The notes under the pieces are model-generated. The model was given only the letters and a program-made list of their open reading frames with translations, was not told the origin of the DNA and searched no databases. Of a DNA stretch of 63,995 bases, positions 9,156 through 17,838 are shown in pieces (within the stretch, counting starts at the first letter, position 1; the number at the start of each line of letters is the position of its first letter). This DNA is from Pseudomonas sp. UBA4617 (GTDB lineage Bacteria; Pseudomonadota; Gammaproteobacteria; Pseudomonadales; Pseudomonadaceae), in contig NZ_DGIR01000025.1 of assembly GCF_002386445.1 (NCBI RefSeq), forward strand, positions 1 through 63,995, written 5' to 3'. Made by a program: the position numbers and the translations under genes.

Positions 9156-9614
9156 CTAGCGGAATTCTTCGGCGATGGCGTGGCGCAGCACGCCCTCCTC
9201 GAAGTCCAGCAGGCCGGCGTCGCGCTGGGTGAGCAGGTAGTAGAGCAGGGTATCGAGCGAACGCTGTGGTGGGACCTCGAGCGCCAGCATCTTCACCGCC
9301 TGCTCGGTCTCGCAGTTGCAGCCGAAGTCTTGCAGTGCCGCGCGTACCTGGTCCAGGGTTTCCGGGGGCCTGACGATAACCCGGAACACCGAACTGCCGC
9401 CGCTGTGGCGCAGTTCGGCAAACCAGGTTTCGCCGGCTTCTTCACGGGTGGCGATCACGTCGCCCGGGGCAATGCCGTAGACGTGGAAGGGAATGTTGTC
9501 GACGGCATAGCCACCTTCCACGGCCTTGGCCCATAGCCCCTCGACCGAGGCCGGTGGGTAGCCGTTGGCGTCCTGTTCCAGGCGGAACAGGACCTTCTTG
9601 TATGCGCTGTTCAC
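9156..9614 (-). CDS. DUF4265 domain protein
   Basis: This soluble protein of 152 residues matches the DUF4265 family by its overall pattern (YKKVLFRLEQDANGYPPASVEGLWA, then VYGIAPGDVI near residue 50). I start it at a GTG because GGAG sits 6 nt upstream; a longer reading frame begins with unconvincing residues. It lies 13 bp after the stop codon of the EamA gene upstream, so the two are probably co-transcribed. No biochemical function is established for the family, and I see no signal peptide or membrane helix. Confidence 0.75.
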   Translation of the reverse strand: MNSAYKKVLFRLEQDANGYPPASVEGLWAKAVEGGYAVDNIPFHVYGIAPGDVIATREEAGETWFAELRHSGGSSVFRVIVRPPETLDQVRAALQDFGCNCETEQAVKMLALEVPPQRSLDTLLYYLLTQRDAGLLDFEEGVLRHAIAEEFR

Positions 9615-9627
9615 GGTCTGCTCCGCT

Positions 9628-10503
9628 TCACCTGCGCGTCGGGCGCAGTACCAGCCACAACGCTGCACCGATCAGCAGGCCGCCGTACAGGTGCGCCATC
9701 GACAGCGGTTCGTCCAGCAGCCACGCCCCCCACAAGACGCCGAACACGGGAATCAGGAAGGTCACGGTGCTGGCCTTGACCGGACCGATTTCTTCCAGCA
9801 GGCGGAAGTACAGGATGTAGGCGAATGCCGTACACAGCAAGCCCAGGCCCAGCAGCGACAGCCACACCTGCCAGCCGCCCCAGCTGGCCGGGGGCTGGCT
9901 GAGTGCGCTCCAGGCGAACAGCGGGCTGAGCATCAGGGTGGCGCCGAGCATGCTGCCCAGGGCCGACAGGCGGCTGTCCAGGCCGTTGACCCAGCGGCGA
10001 GCGAGAAAACCGGCAAAGCCGTAGCAGGTGGTGGCTGCCAGGCATGCCAGGGCGCCCTGCAGCAAGGCCAGGTCGAGGGCCACCGGGCCTGCGCCGCTGA
10101 GGATGCCGACGCCGAACAGGCCGAGGAAGATGCCGCACAGCTTGGCCAGGGTCATCGGCTCGCGGAAGAACAGCGTGCCGACCAGCACGCCCATCAGCGG
10201 CGTGGTGGCGTTGAAGATGGCCGAATAGCCGGCCGGTAACACCTGGGCGGCCACGGAATAGAAGGTGGCCGGAATGCCGGAGTTGATCATGCCCAGCACC
10301 AGGCAGGCGCCAAGCTTGCCCTGGAAATCCCAGCGCACCCGGGCGGCGGCGAGCAGCGCGACCAGACCCAGGCAGGCGATGGACACGCGAAAAAACGCGG
10401 TCGGCACCGTGCCAAGCTCCGGGGCGATGATGCGCATGAACAGGAAACTCGCCCCCCAGACGGCGGCAAGGGTCAGCAGGCGGGCTAGGGCGATGGGGCT
10501 CAC
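9628..10503 (-). CDS. EamA (DMT) family permease
   Basis: This is a 291-residue permease with two EamA repeats and about ten membrane helices, starting with ALARLLTLAAVWGASFLFMR. The GTG start at 10503 has GGAG 6 nt upstream; an upstream extension of the frame contains only proline- and arginine-rich non-membrane sequence and is discarded. It forms a probable two-gene operon with the DUF4265 gene 13 bp downstream and diverges from aceK. Family members export amino acids, sugars or drugs, and nothing in the sequence identifies the substrate. Confidence 0.85.
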   Translation of the reverse strand: MSPIALARLLTLAAVWGASFLFMRIIAPELGTVPTAFFRVSIACLGLVALLAAARVRWDFQGKLGACLVLGMINSGIPATFYSVAAQVLPAGYSAIFNATTPLMGVLVGTLFFREPMTLAKLCGIFLGLFGVGILSGAGPVALDLALLQGALACLAATTCYGFAGFLARRWVNGLDSRLSALGSMLGATLMLSPLFAWSALSQPPASWGGWQVWLSLLGLGLLCTAFAYILYFRLLEEIGPVKASTVTFLIPVFGVLWGAWLLDEPLSMAHLYGGLLIGAALWLVLRPTRR

Positions 10504-10633
10504 GACGGTCTCCGGGGGCAGGGCAGGGCGCGAGTGTACGCCACGGGGCGGGGGGATTCTTGTGCTTTCTTGCGGTGTAAACCTTGGCTGGCCGACTAAG
10601 CTCTCTATCTCATCCCGCATCGAGGCCTCCGAC

Positions 10634-12349
10634 ATGCCCCAACCCTGGCCCGCCGTCGCAATCGCCCGGATGATCCTCGCCGGTTTCGACGACTACCGCG
10701 ACCACTTCCGACGCATCACCCTTGGCGCCCGCAAGCGCTTCGAGCAGGCGCTGTGGCAGGAAATCCAGCGTGCCGCTGCTGCCCGCATCAACCTCTACGA
10801 AGAAAAGGTCGCCGAGGTCAATGGCTGGCTGCGAGAAGGGTTTGCTCAGGAGGTGCTGCTGGACGTGGCGCAATGGCCGCTGGTGAAGGACGCCTATATC
10901 CACCTGATCGACCCGCGCCTGGACGACGAGCTGGCCGAGACCTGGTACAACTCGCTGTTCTGCAGCCTGTTCAGCCACGACCTGATCAGCGACGGCTGCA
11001 TGTTCATCCACACCACCCGGCCCTCGATGCGCGGTCGCGAACGTGCTGCGCAAACCCGCACCTATCGGCCTGACGATGGTTTGAAAGGCTTGCTGCGGGC
11101 GGTATTTGCCGCTTACCCGTTCGATGTGCCGTATGGCGACCTGGAGGGCGACCTGGCGCGCCTGGAGGAGCAGTTGCGCGACTGCCTGCCGGACTGGGTA
11201 TGCAAGGACCCGGCCCTGGCCCTGGAGCTGTTCGTGCCAGTGCTGTACCGCAACAAGGGGGCATACCTGGTCGGCCGGTTATACAACAGCGACGAGCAGT
11301 GGCCGCTGGTGATTCCGCTGCTGCACCGCGAAGGGCACGGCATCGAGGCCGATGCGCTGATCACCGATGAGGCCGAGGTGTCGATCATCTTTTCCTTCAC
11401 CCGCTCGTACTTCATGGTCGATGTGCCGGTGCCGGCGGAGTTCGTCAACTTCCTCAAGCGCATTCTGCCGGGCAAGCACACTGCCGAGCTGTACACCTCG
11501 ATCGGGTTCTACAAGCACGGCAAGTCGGAGTTCTACCGGGCGCTGATCAACCACCTGGCCAGCAGCGACGACCGTTTCGTCATGGCCCCCGGGGTACGGG
11601 GCATGGTCATGAGCGTGTTCACCCTGCCGGGCTTCAACACCGTGTTCAAGATCATCAAGGACCGTTTTTCGCCATCGAAGACGGTCGATCGCGCCACGGT
11701 GATCGACAAGTACCGGTTGGTGAAAAGTGTCGACCGGGTGGGGCGTATGGCCGATACCCAGGAGTTCGCCGATTTTCGCTTCCCGCGCAGCAAGTTCGAG
11801 CCGGAGTGCCTGGCCGAGCTGCTGGAAGTGGCCCCCTCGACCGTGGCGCTGGAAGGCGACACGGTGCTGATTCGCCACTGCTGGACCGAGCGGCGCATGA
11901 CGCCGCTGAATCTGTACCTGGAGCAGGCCAGCGAGGCCCAGGTGCTGGAGGCGCTGGAGGATTACGGCCTGGCCATCAAGCAACTGGCGGCGGCGAATAT
12001 CTTCCCTGGCGACATGCTGCTGAAGAACTTCGGTGTTACCCGGCATGGCCGGGTGGTGTTCTACGACTATGACGAAATCAGCTTTCTGACCGAGGTGAAT
12101 TTCCGCCAGATTCCGCCGCCGCGTTATCCGGAAGACGAGATGTCGGGCGAACCGTGGTATTCGATCGGGCCGCACGATGTATTCCCCGAAGAGTTTCCGC
12201 CGTTTCTGTTTGCCGATATCGGCCAGCGCCGGTTGTTCAGCCGCTTGCATGGGGAACTGTACGACGCGGATTACTGGAAGGGGCTGCAGGCGGCGATACG
12301 CGACGGCAAGGTGATCGATGTGTTTCCGTATCGGCGCAAGGGGCGGTGA
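10634..12349 (+). CDS. aceK: Isocitrate dehydrogenase kinase/phosphatase
   Basis: AceK switches isocitrate dehydrogenase off and on by phosphorylating and dephosphorylating it, directing carbon into the glyoxylate bypass during growth on acetate or fatty acids. The 571-residue length is normal for the family. The C-terminal kinase domain shows the signature FTLPGFNTVFKIIKDRF, and the catalytic region contains GDMLLKNFGVTRHGRVVFYD. Start at 10634 has GAGG about 8 nt upstream. It stands alone, not next to aceA/aceB as in enterobacteria, which is usual in pseudomonads. A REP pair follows and separates it from a convergent gene. The fatty-acid activation genes about 10 kb downstream would use the same carbon route. 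Confidence 0.97.
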   Translation: MPQPWPAVAIARMILAGFDDYRDHFRRITLGARKRFEQALWQEIQRAAAARINLYEEKVAEVNGWLREGFAQEVLLDVAQWPLVKDAYIHLIDPRLDDELAETWYNSLFCSLFSHDLISDGCMFIHTTRPSMRGRERAAQTRTYRPDDGLKGLLRAVFAAYPFDVPYGDLEGDLARLEEQLRDCLPDWVCKDPALALELFVPVLYRNKGAYLVGRLYNSDEQWPLVIPLLHREGHGIEADALITDEAEVSIIFSFTRSYFMVDVPVPAEFVNFLKRILPGKHTAELYTSIGFYKHGKSEFYRALINHLASSDDRFVMAPGVRGMVMSVFTLPGFNTVFKIIKDRFSPSKTVDRATVIDKYRLVKSVDRVGRMADTQEFADFRFPRSKFEPECLAELLEVAPSTVALEGDTVLIRHCWTERRMTPLNLYLEQASEAQVLEALEDYGLAIKQLAAANIFPGDMLLKNFGVTRHGRVVFYDYDEISFLTEVNFRQIPPPRYPEDEMSGEPWYSIGPHDVFPEEFPPFLFADIGQRRLFSRLHGELYDADYWKGLQAAIRDGKVIDVFPYRRKGR

Positions 12350-12360
12350 CTGTGCTTCAT

Positions 12361-12450
12361 CAGGCCCGGCCTCTTCGCGGGTACGGCACAGGATTCGAAA
12401 CCAGTGAGGTCCCTGTGGGAGCGGGTTTACCCGCGAAGAGGCCGGGCCTG
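12361..12450. repeat. REP pair, P. putida type
   Basis: Two copies of the putida REP palindrome face each other as a perfect 23-bp inverted repeat at 12361-12383 and 12428-12450 (core CCCGGCCTCTTCGCGGGTA). It lies between the convergent ends of aceK and the lipoprotein gene and may form a long stem in either transcript. Confidence 0.85.
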
Positions 12451-12460
12451 CTTTTCACCG

Positions 12461-13321
12461 TCACCCCTTCAAGCACTTCAACTCAGTGAACTTCGTGCGC
12501 ACCTGGCCCAGCCGCTCCAGCAGGAACCGCCGCTGCTGCGGGGTACTCTGTTGCACCAGGTCCACCAGCAGGCTACGGGCCTGCCGCTCGGTATTCTGAA
12601 ATGCTGCGCGATACTCTGGCGTCCACAAGCTTTCCTTGCGTTGCAGCAAGGTTGCCAGGCGCGGTTCGAAGCTGGCGTCGTTACGCTGGTTCATTGCCAG
12701 CAGCAATTGCTGCTGCCAGTGCGCGCGGTTGGCGATCCATGCGCGGTTCTGGTCGCCCAGCGCCTCGGACCAGGCCTGCACGCGTTGCTTTTGCACCGGG
12801 GTCAGCTCGCCAAACCAGGGCGTGAGGCGTTTTTCCATGCGTTCGGCACGGCGCGCAATCTGTTTCGACAGCGGCGTATCGACATACTGTTTCTGCCGTT
12901 CGGCGATGTCGTCGCGGAAGGCTTCGCGCATTTCCGCCACCTGGGCATCACTCATGCCGCGCAGCAGTTCAGTGGCCGACGGGGTGATTTCCTCGGCCAC
13001 CCGGCCAATCGCCTCGCGCGCTTCGCGGGTGCGTTGCTGCAGGGCCTGGTCAGTCACCTGGTCGTCGGCCACCATGTCGCGTATCCGGTCCAGCCAGTCG
13101 AGGTAGCCGGGCAACTGGGTCTGGCAATGCCAGGCCAGATGTTCACGCAGGCGTTCGTCGAGCATGGCCTTCTGCTCGCGGTTCATGTCCAGGTAGTCGT
13201 CCAGCGACCATGGCACCAGGCGGTCGAGGTTGCGGTAGGCCAGGTCGATGCGGCTGCAGGCGGCCACGGCCATGACGAAACCGATGGCGATGAGCAGGGC
13301 TCTGGACAGGCGTAGCGGCAT
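12461..13321 (-). CDS. DUF6279-like lipoprotein
   Basis: This 286-residue protein has a lipoprotein signal peptide: basic MPLRLSR, a hydrophobic stretch, then the lipobox AVAAC. The rest is helical, charged and rich in Arg, Gln and Glu, with repeated EMR/ERM-type segments and no membrane helix, so it should be a periplasmic lipid-anchored protein. The start at 13321 is chosen for AAGGA about 8 nt upstream and for the signal peptide; an upstream ATG would spoil it. The pattern resembles the DUF6279 lipoprotein family common in pseudomonads. The function is unknown. It diverges from the cvfB-like gene. Confidence 0.75.
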   Translation of the reverse strand: MPLRLSRALLIAIGFVMAVAACSRIDLAYRNLDRLVPWSLDDYLDMNREQKAMLDERLREHLAWHCQTQLPGYLDWLDRIRDMVADDQVTDQALQQRTREAREAIGRVAEEITPSATELLRGMSDAQVAEMREAFRDDIAERQKQYVDTPLSKQIARRAERMEKRLTPWFGELTPVQKQRVQAWSEALGDQNRAWIANRAHWQQQLLLAMNQRNDASFEPRLATLLQRKESLWTPEYRAAFQNTERQARSLLVDLVQQSTPQQRRFLLERLGQVRTKFTELKCLKG

Positions 13322-13452
13322 GGGCTGTTCCTTGCTGAGGCTTGCCAGACGGTAGACGCAAGGGGCCGGCTGACGGTTCCACTGCATCAGCGGTCGGGCG
13401 GCACGCTGGCTTCAGGTGTAGAATAGCCGCCTTGTCTTGAGGATCATCGGAA

Positions 13453-14289
13453 ATGGCTCTGCTTGGGCGTTACAACAGTTTGCAAATCGTGAAACACGTG
13501 GACTTCGGCCTGTACCTGGATGGCGGTGCCGACGGCGAGATCCTGCTGCCCGCGCGCTACATCCCGAAAAACGCCGAAACCGAAGTCGATGACTGGCTGA
13601 ACGTGTTCATCTACCTGGACAGCGAAGACCAGCTGATCGCCACCACCGAAAAGCCCAAGGTGCAGGTCGGCGAATTCGCCAGCCTCAAGGTCAAGGACAT
13701 CAACGGGGCCGGCATCTTCCTCGACTGGGGCCTGTCCAAGGACCTGCTGATGCCGTATTCGGAAGAGGCGCGGCCGTTGAAGGTCGGCGATTACTGCGTG
13801 GTTCACGTCTACCTCGACAAGCGCACCCGCCGCATCACCGCCACCTCGCGCCTGGACCGCTACCTCGACCGCACCCCGGCGGACTACCAGGTCGGCCAGC
13901 CGGTCGAGCTGCTGGTGGCCGGCGAAACGCCGATGGGCTTCAAGGCGATCATCAACAACCGCCACTGGGGCCTGATCCACAAGAACGAGGTGTTCAAGTT
14001 CCTGCGTGCGGGCATGCACGAAAAGGGTTTCATCAAGGAAGTGCGTCACGACGGCAAGATCGCCCTCAGCCTGCAACCGGTGGGCGCGGCCCTGGCCGAC
14101 AACCTGCAGGAGCAGATCATGGCGCGCCTGGAGGCCGAAGGCGGGGTGCTGGGGGTATGTGACAAGAGCGACCCGGCGCTGATCAGCAAGCTGTTCAATG
14201 TCAGCAAGGGCAACTTCAAGAAGGCCATTGGCGGCCTGTTCAAGCAGGGCCGTATCGTCATCCATGACGATCGGATCGAGAAGGCCTGA
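13453..14289 (+). CDS. S1-like RNA-binding protein, CvfB family
   Basis: This 278-residue protein fits the CvfB/YitL family: tandem S1-type OB folds followed by a C-terminal winged-helix domain. Visible signs are FGLYLDGGADGEILLP near the N terminus, a second unit with GAGIFLDWGLSKDLLMPYSE, a third with KGFIKEVRHDGKIALSLQ, and a C-terminal segment ending in KKAIGGLFKQGRIVIHDD. In Staphylococcus and Streptococcus, CvfB binds RNA and influences virulence and mRNA turnover; the role in Pseudomonas is not established. It ends one base before the convergent gene's stop codon. Confidence 0.85.
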   Translation: MALLGRYNSLQIVKHVDFGLYLDGGADGEILLPARYIPKNAETEVDDWLNVFIYLDSEDQLIATTEKPKVQVGEFASLKVKDINGAGIFLDWGLSKDLLMPYSEEARPLKVGDYCVVHVYLDKRTRRITATSRLDRYLDRTPADYQVGQPVELLVAGETPMGFKAIINNRHWGLIHKNEVFKFLRAGMHEKGFIKEVRHDGKIALSLQPVGAALADNLQEQIMARLEAEGGVLGVCDKSDPALISKLFNVSKGNFKKAIGGLFKQGRIVIHDDRIEKA

Positions 14290-14670
14290 TCAGGCCTGCA
14301 CGAAGGTACGGAAGTCCAGCTGCTCGCCACCCGGGCGGGTGTCGCGCAGCAGCGAATCGCGGTCGGCACTGAGCGCCAGGCTGATGGTCGAGCGGCGCTT
14401 GCCAGGGTTGCGCACTTCCATCTGCTCCTGGTGGGCGCGCAAGAAGCTGGTCGGCACCTTCAGGTGCTGCAGCTCGTCGCTTTCCGGGGTGTGCAGCAGC
14501 AGGTTGACCCAGTCGGGCTGGCCCTTGCGCAGCAGCGCCACCGGCACCTCGAACCACCACAGGTTGCGCTTGCGGTCGAGAATGGCGAACAGGGTATTGG
14601 CGCTGGTCAGCACCGGCCGGGCCAGTGCTTGGTTGCGCCTGGCGATGGCGGCGGGTTTATCGAGTTTCAT
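14290..14670 (-). CDS. Conserved hypothetical protein
   Basis: This is a 126-residue soluble protein with a convincing ribosome site (CAGGA, 6 nt before ATG). It has no signal peptide or membrane helix. Its sequence mentions no motif I recognise: a hydrophobic core stretch LWWFEVPVALLRKG is followed by a polar tail with KRRSTISLALSADRDSLLR. Its stop codon abuts the stop of the cvfB-like gene on the other strand, so the two genes are convergent with no terminator between them. I offer no function. Confidence 0.7.
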   Translation of the reverse strand: MKLDKPAAIARRNQALARPVLTSANTLFAILDRKRNLWWFEVPVALLRKGQPDWVNLLLHTPESDELQHLKVPTSFLRAHQEQMEVRNPGKRRSTISLALSADRDSLLRDTRPGGEQLDFRTFVQA

Positions 14671-14868
14671 GCAGGTTCCTGCGGGTTGACGCTATGAAGG
14701 CCTGCATTGTGAGGGGTGGCACCGGGCGCGGCAAGGTTTGCCGTCCGCCAGCCTGCCATGATGCCGCTTGGCTCATAGGTGGATGATCCGGTGAAACTCC
14801 TGGCGAAGGGCCAAGGTCCACCGACTGTCGACACGGTCCACGTGTCTCCAGTTACAGGAGTTTTTGCC

Positions 14869-15048
14869 ATGAGCGGAACCAAAGACAAAGCAAAGGGGTT
14901 GGCCAACGAAGCGATCGGTAACGTCAAGCAGGGGGTTGGCAAAGCCACCAACAATGACAGGCTGCGGGCCGAGGGCGAGGCGCAGGAACTGAAAGGTGAG
15001 GGCCAACAGATCAAGGGCAATGTGAAGGATGCGGTGAAAAAGCCTTGA
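14869..15048 (+). CDS. CsbD-family stress protein
   Basis: This is a small 59-residue hydrophilic protein with the CsbD pattern: SGTKDKAKGLANEAIGNVKQ, then GKATNNDRLRAEGEAQELKG, and a repeat of KGEGQQIKGNVKDAVKK. CsbD-like proteins are abundant in general stress and stationary phase, but their biochemical role is unresolved. The start at 14869 is fixed by AGGAG 8 nt upstream; upstream codons of the same open frame do not look like protein. The upstream region may hold a stress promoter, but I could not identify one. Confidence 0.9.
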   Translation: MSGTKDKAKGLANEAIGNVKQGVGKATNNDRLRAEGEAQELKGEGQQIKGNVKDAVKKP

Positions 15049-15065
15049 TGTGAAATTCGAAGCGG

Positions 15066-15091
15066 CCTCTTCGCGCTCACCCGCGAAGAGG
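15066..15091. repeat. Shortened REP hairpin after csbD-like gene
   Basis: CCTCTTCGCG pairs with CGCGAAGAGG across six bases, 18 bp after the stop codon. It is a compact form of the REP core and could act as a terminator or RNA-stabilising hairpin, although no T-run follows. Confidence 0.55.
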
Positions 15092-15200
15092 CTGTGACTG
15101 AGAGTAGGAAAATTCTTGCGGTATTGCCCGGAGCAGCACAGCGCCGACAGGGTCTATTAGACTTGTTCATTGAACCGATCAAGCGGCGAAAGGAGACGCT

Positions 15201-16160
15201 ATGATTTTCCCCGACCTGCGCGGCCTGCCCCTGCACCGCGTGCTGGTACGTACCGTCAAGGAGTTCCTTGACGACGAGATGTCCACCTACGCCTCGGCAC
15301 TGGCTTACCAGGCGCTGTTTTCGCTGTTCCCTTTCCTGCTGTTCCTCATAGCGCTGATCGGCTTCCTGCACCTGCCGGACTTCTTCTCCTGGCTGCGCCT
15401 GCAGTCGGAACTGGTGCTGCCACCTCAGGCACTCGAGCAGGTGAACCCGGTAATTGACCAGTTGCAACAGTCCAAGGGCGGGTTGTTGTCGGTCGGTATC
15501 GTGATTGCCCTGTGGACCGCCTCGGCCGGTGTGCGCCTGATGATGAGCGCGATGAACGCCGCCTACGATGTGCCGGAGGGGCGCCCTGCCTGGAAGCGTA
15601 TACCGCTTTCCGTTTTCTACACGGTAGGCTTGGCCGGCATGCTGCTGGTGGCTGCGGCGCTGATGGTGCTGGGCCCGCAGGTCATGGAATGGATCGCCGC
15701 GCAGGTTGGCATGCAGGAGTTCATCGTCACCTTGTGGACCGTGTTGCGCTGGCCGGTGATCGTCATTCTGCTGATGGTCGCAGTGGCGGTGATCTACTAC
15801 GTGATGCCGGATGTGAAACAAGAGTTTCGCTTCATCACGCCAGGCTCGGTACTGGCAGTGGTGGTATGGATCGTGGCGTCGCTGGGCTTTGCCTATTACG
15901 TGAAGACCTTTGCCGACTACAACGCCATGTACGGCAGCATTGGTGCAATCATCGTGCTGTTGCTGTATTTCTACATTTCCGCTGCCGTGTTGCTGCTGGG
16001 CGCGGAAATGAACGCCGTGATCGAGCATATGTCCAGCGAGGGCAAGAACCCGGGCGAAAAAGAAGCTGCCGAGCATAGACCCCACGCCACCATCAGCGTG
16101 CTCGGCCATGAACACCCGATACCGAGCGACCAGCAAACTTCCGAGCCGAACCCCCGATGA
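15201..16160 (+). CDS. YihY/BrkB (virulence factor BrkB-like) integral membrane protein
   Basis: This 319-residue inner-membrane protein has about six hydrophobic segments and the YihY pattern: an N-terminal amphipathic region, ASALAYQALFSLFPFLLFLI, a central PLSVFYTVGLAG segment, and GSIGAIIVLLLYFYISAAV with LLGAEMNAVIE near the C terminus. The family has been discussed as transporters or envelope proteins, and an older RNase BN label is a misnomer. Ribosome site AGGAGA is 7 nt before the ATG. Its TGA overlaps the ATG of the deformylase gene (ATGA), so the two are translationally coupled. Confidence 0.9.
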   Translation: MIFPDLRGLPLHRVLVRTVKEFLDDEMSTYASALAYQALFSLFPFLLFLIALIGFLHLPDFFSWLRLQSELVLPPQALEQVNPVIDQLQQSKGGLLSVGIVIALWTASAGVRLMMSAMNAAYDVPEGRPAWKRIPLSVFYTVGLAGMLLVAAALMVLGPQVMEWIAAQVGMQEFIVTLWTVLRWPVIVILLMVAVAVIYYVMPDVKQEFRFITPGSVLAVVVWIVASLGFAYYVKTFADYNAMYGSIGAIIVLLLYFYISAAVLLLGAEMNAVIEHMSSEGKNPGEKEAAEHRPHATISVLGHEHPIPSDQQTSEPNPR

Positions 16161-16693
16161 TCCGCGACATCCTCAAGATGGGCGACGAGCGCCTGCTGCG
16201 CATCGCTCAGCCGGTACCGCAACAGCTGTTCGGCAGCGCCGAGCTGCAACAGCTGATCGACGACATGTTCGAAACCATGCATCACGTGGGCGGCGTGGGC
16301 CTGGCGGCACCGCAGGTCGGCATTGACCTGCAACTGGTGATCTTCGGCTTCGAGCGCAGCGAGCGTTATCCGGATGCCGAACCGGTGCCGCAGACCATTT
16401 TGCTCAACCCGGTGATCACGCCAACCTCCACCGAACTGGAGGACGGTTGGGAAGGTTGCCTTTCGGTACCTGGCTTGCGCGGCGTGGTGCCGCGCTTCAG
16501 GCACATCTGCTATTCCGGCCTCGATCCCCAGGGCAACCCGATCAACCGCTTTGCCGAAGGCTTCCATGCCCGGGTGGTGCAACACGAGTGTGATCACCTG
16601 ATCGGCCGGCTATACCCGTCACGCATCCAGGACTTCTCCCGGTTCGGCTACACCGAGGTGCTGTTTCCGGGGCTGGACGCCAGCGACGACTGA
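16157..16693 (+). CDS. def: Peptide deformylase
   Basis: This enzyme removes the formyl group from the N-terminal methionine of new proteins. All three metal-site motifs are present in the 178-residue protein: GVGLAAPQ (motif 1), EGCLSVPG with the metal-binding Cys (motif 2) and QHECDHLIG with the HExDH ligands (motif 3). The start overlaps the yihY stop. It is unlikely to be the main def gene, which in pseudomonads sits with fmt near the origin, so this is probably a second copy. Its 3' end overlaps the convergent GNAT gene by 46 bp. Confidence 0.92.
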   Translation: MIRDILKMGDERLLRIAQPVPQQLFGSAELQQLIDDMFETMHHVGGVGLAAPQVGIDLQLVIFGFERSERYPDAEPVPQTILLNPVITPTSTELEDGWEGCLSVPGLRGVVPRFRHICYSGLDPQGNPINRFAEGFHARVVQHECDHLIGRLYPSRIQDFSRFGYTEVLFPGLDASDD

Positions 16694-17049
16694 CCCCGCT
16701 GCAGCGCTACCAGGCGTTTGCTGCGCTGGTAGCGCTGCAGGCGGCCGGCCAGGGCTTCCGGCAAGTACCCGGCCGGGTCGAACCCCAGCCGCCGATAGAA
16801 GGCTGCAAGGTCCGGATGGCAGAACAGCCAGGTCGGCCCGGCGGCTCGCTCCAGCGCTGCCTCGACCAATCGTCCGGCTACCCCCTGGCTGCGCCGCTGT
16901 GGGTCGACGAACAACCCGGTCAGCCAGCAACCGTCGTCCACCGCGCTCAGGCTCAACCCGGCGATGATGCCCGGCGCCCGTGCCACCCACAGTTGCCCTT
17001 CACTCACCGCACGCATGCGCGAGCCGTGCTGGCGGTAGAAATGGTCCAA
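16648..17049 (-). CDS. GNAT family acetyltransferase (start uncertain)
   Basis: This is a Gcn5-related N-acetyltransferase fold: LSLSAVDDGCWLTGLFVDPQ leads into the acetyl-CoA loop QRRSQGVAGRLVEAALERA, then FYRRLGFD. The coordinates use the first standard start codon, a TTG at 17049, which would give 133 residues but no clear ribosome site. The frame stays open upstream with protein-like sequence (QHLQFSQLAAAERRLLD). An ATT at 17098-17100 is preceded by AGGA at a 6-nt spacing, so the true start may be that rare codon, giving 150 residues. The 3' end overlaps def. The substrate is unknown. Confidence 0.75.
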   Translation of the reverse strand: MDHFYRQHGSRMRAVSEGQLWVARAPGIIAGLSLSAVDDGCWLTGLFVDPQRRSQGVAGRLVEAALERAAGPTWLFCHPDLAAFYRRLGFDPAGYLPEALAGRLQRYQRSKRLVALQRGQSSLASSPGNSTSV

Positions 17050-17369
17050 CAGCCGGCGCTCGGCAGCCGCCAGTTGCGAAAACTGCAGATGTTGTGAAAT
17101 GACGAGTCCTGCCCTGAAAGTTGGCCGAAAGCGCTGGCCTGACGCTTCGCGGCCCCTTTGTCGCAGATTGTTGCAAATCCGGCAAGGGTGAATATCCGAC
17201 TGTGGGCTTCAACTATTCAAGGCCGGGAGTAGACTTTCACTCATCCCCCCTGGCAGTACGAAGCGGGATCGGTACTTCGTGCCATCTCCAACCTAGATGG
17301 CAACTTCTCCGCGCCGTTACGGCAATTGAAGTCGATCGATCAGCTTGAACGCTTGAAAGGCAGACTCAC

Positions 17370-17627
17370 ATGAAACCATTACTGATTCTTGCACTGGTCG
17401 GTATGTCCTCGTTCGCCTTCGCCGACGAGGCCAAACCCGTTGGCGGCGAGCCCGTGGCCAAGCAATACGACTACTCCATGAACCTGGATATCAAGCGGGT
17501 GATCAACCTGTCGACCATCCCCAACGTGTGCGAAGTGGTCCCGGCGACCATGACCTACGAGGACCATCAGGGGCAGGTGCATACCATCCAGTACCGCGCC
17601 ATGGGTGAGGGTTGCCAGCAGGGCTGA
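17370..17627 (+). CDS. DUF2790 secreted small protein
   Basis: This 85-residue precursor has a textbook signal peptide (MKPLLILALVGMSSFAFA, cut before DEA) and the short beta-rich DUF2790 module that begins YDYSMNLDIKRVINLS and ends CEVVPATMTYEDHQG. DUF2790 proteins are small periplasmic proteins found mainly in pseudomonads; some are induced by copper or other stress, but no mechanism is known. AAAGG lies about 8 nt before the ATG. The mature protein has two cysteines that could form a disulfide. It appears monocistronic. Confidence 0.88.
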   Translation: MKPLLILALVGMSSFAFADEAKPVGGEPVAKQYDYSMNLDIKRVINLSTIPNVCEVVPATMTYEDHQGQVHTIQYRAMGEGCQQG

Positions 17628-17838
17628 TCAGGCCTTGCCTGATGTCGGTGGCCCCTGCGGCGCTGTGCCCCGGGGCCAGCCGCGCATGGCTGTTCGAGCA
17701 ATGCAAAATCCTGAATGAGTATCGAGGGTGGACCAGGTCTTCGAGCAAGCCGCTATGGCCTGAACCCGCGCTCTTCCCATCCGCTGCGCACTCATGGCAC
17801 GCTCCACGCCGCTTTCTTTAGCCGCAGCCGAGCCTTGC

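Noticed and set aside
17101..17369. Small genes in the gap before the DUF2790 gene
   Set aside because: The short open frames on both strands lack ribosome sites and recognisable sequence.
17628..17838. Coding sequence before the LysE gene
   Set aside because: Open frames here read as arginine/proline-rich noise typical of wrong frames in GC-rich DNA; only the upstream region of lysE is supported.
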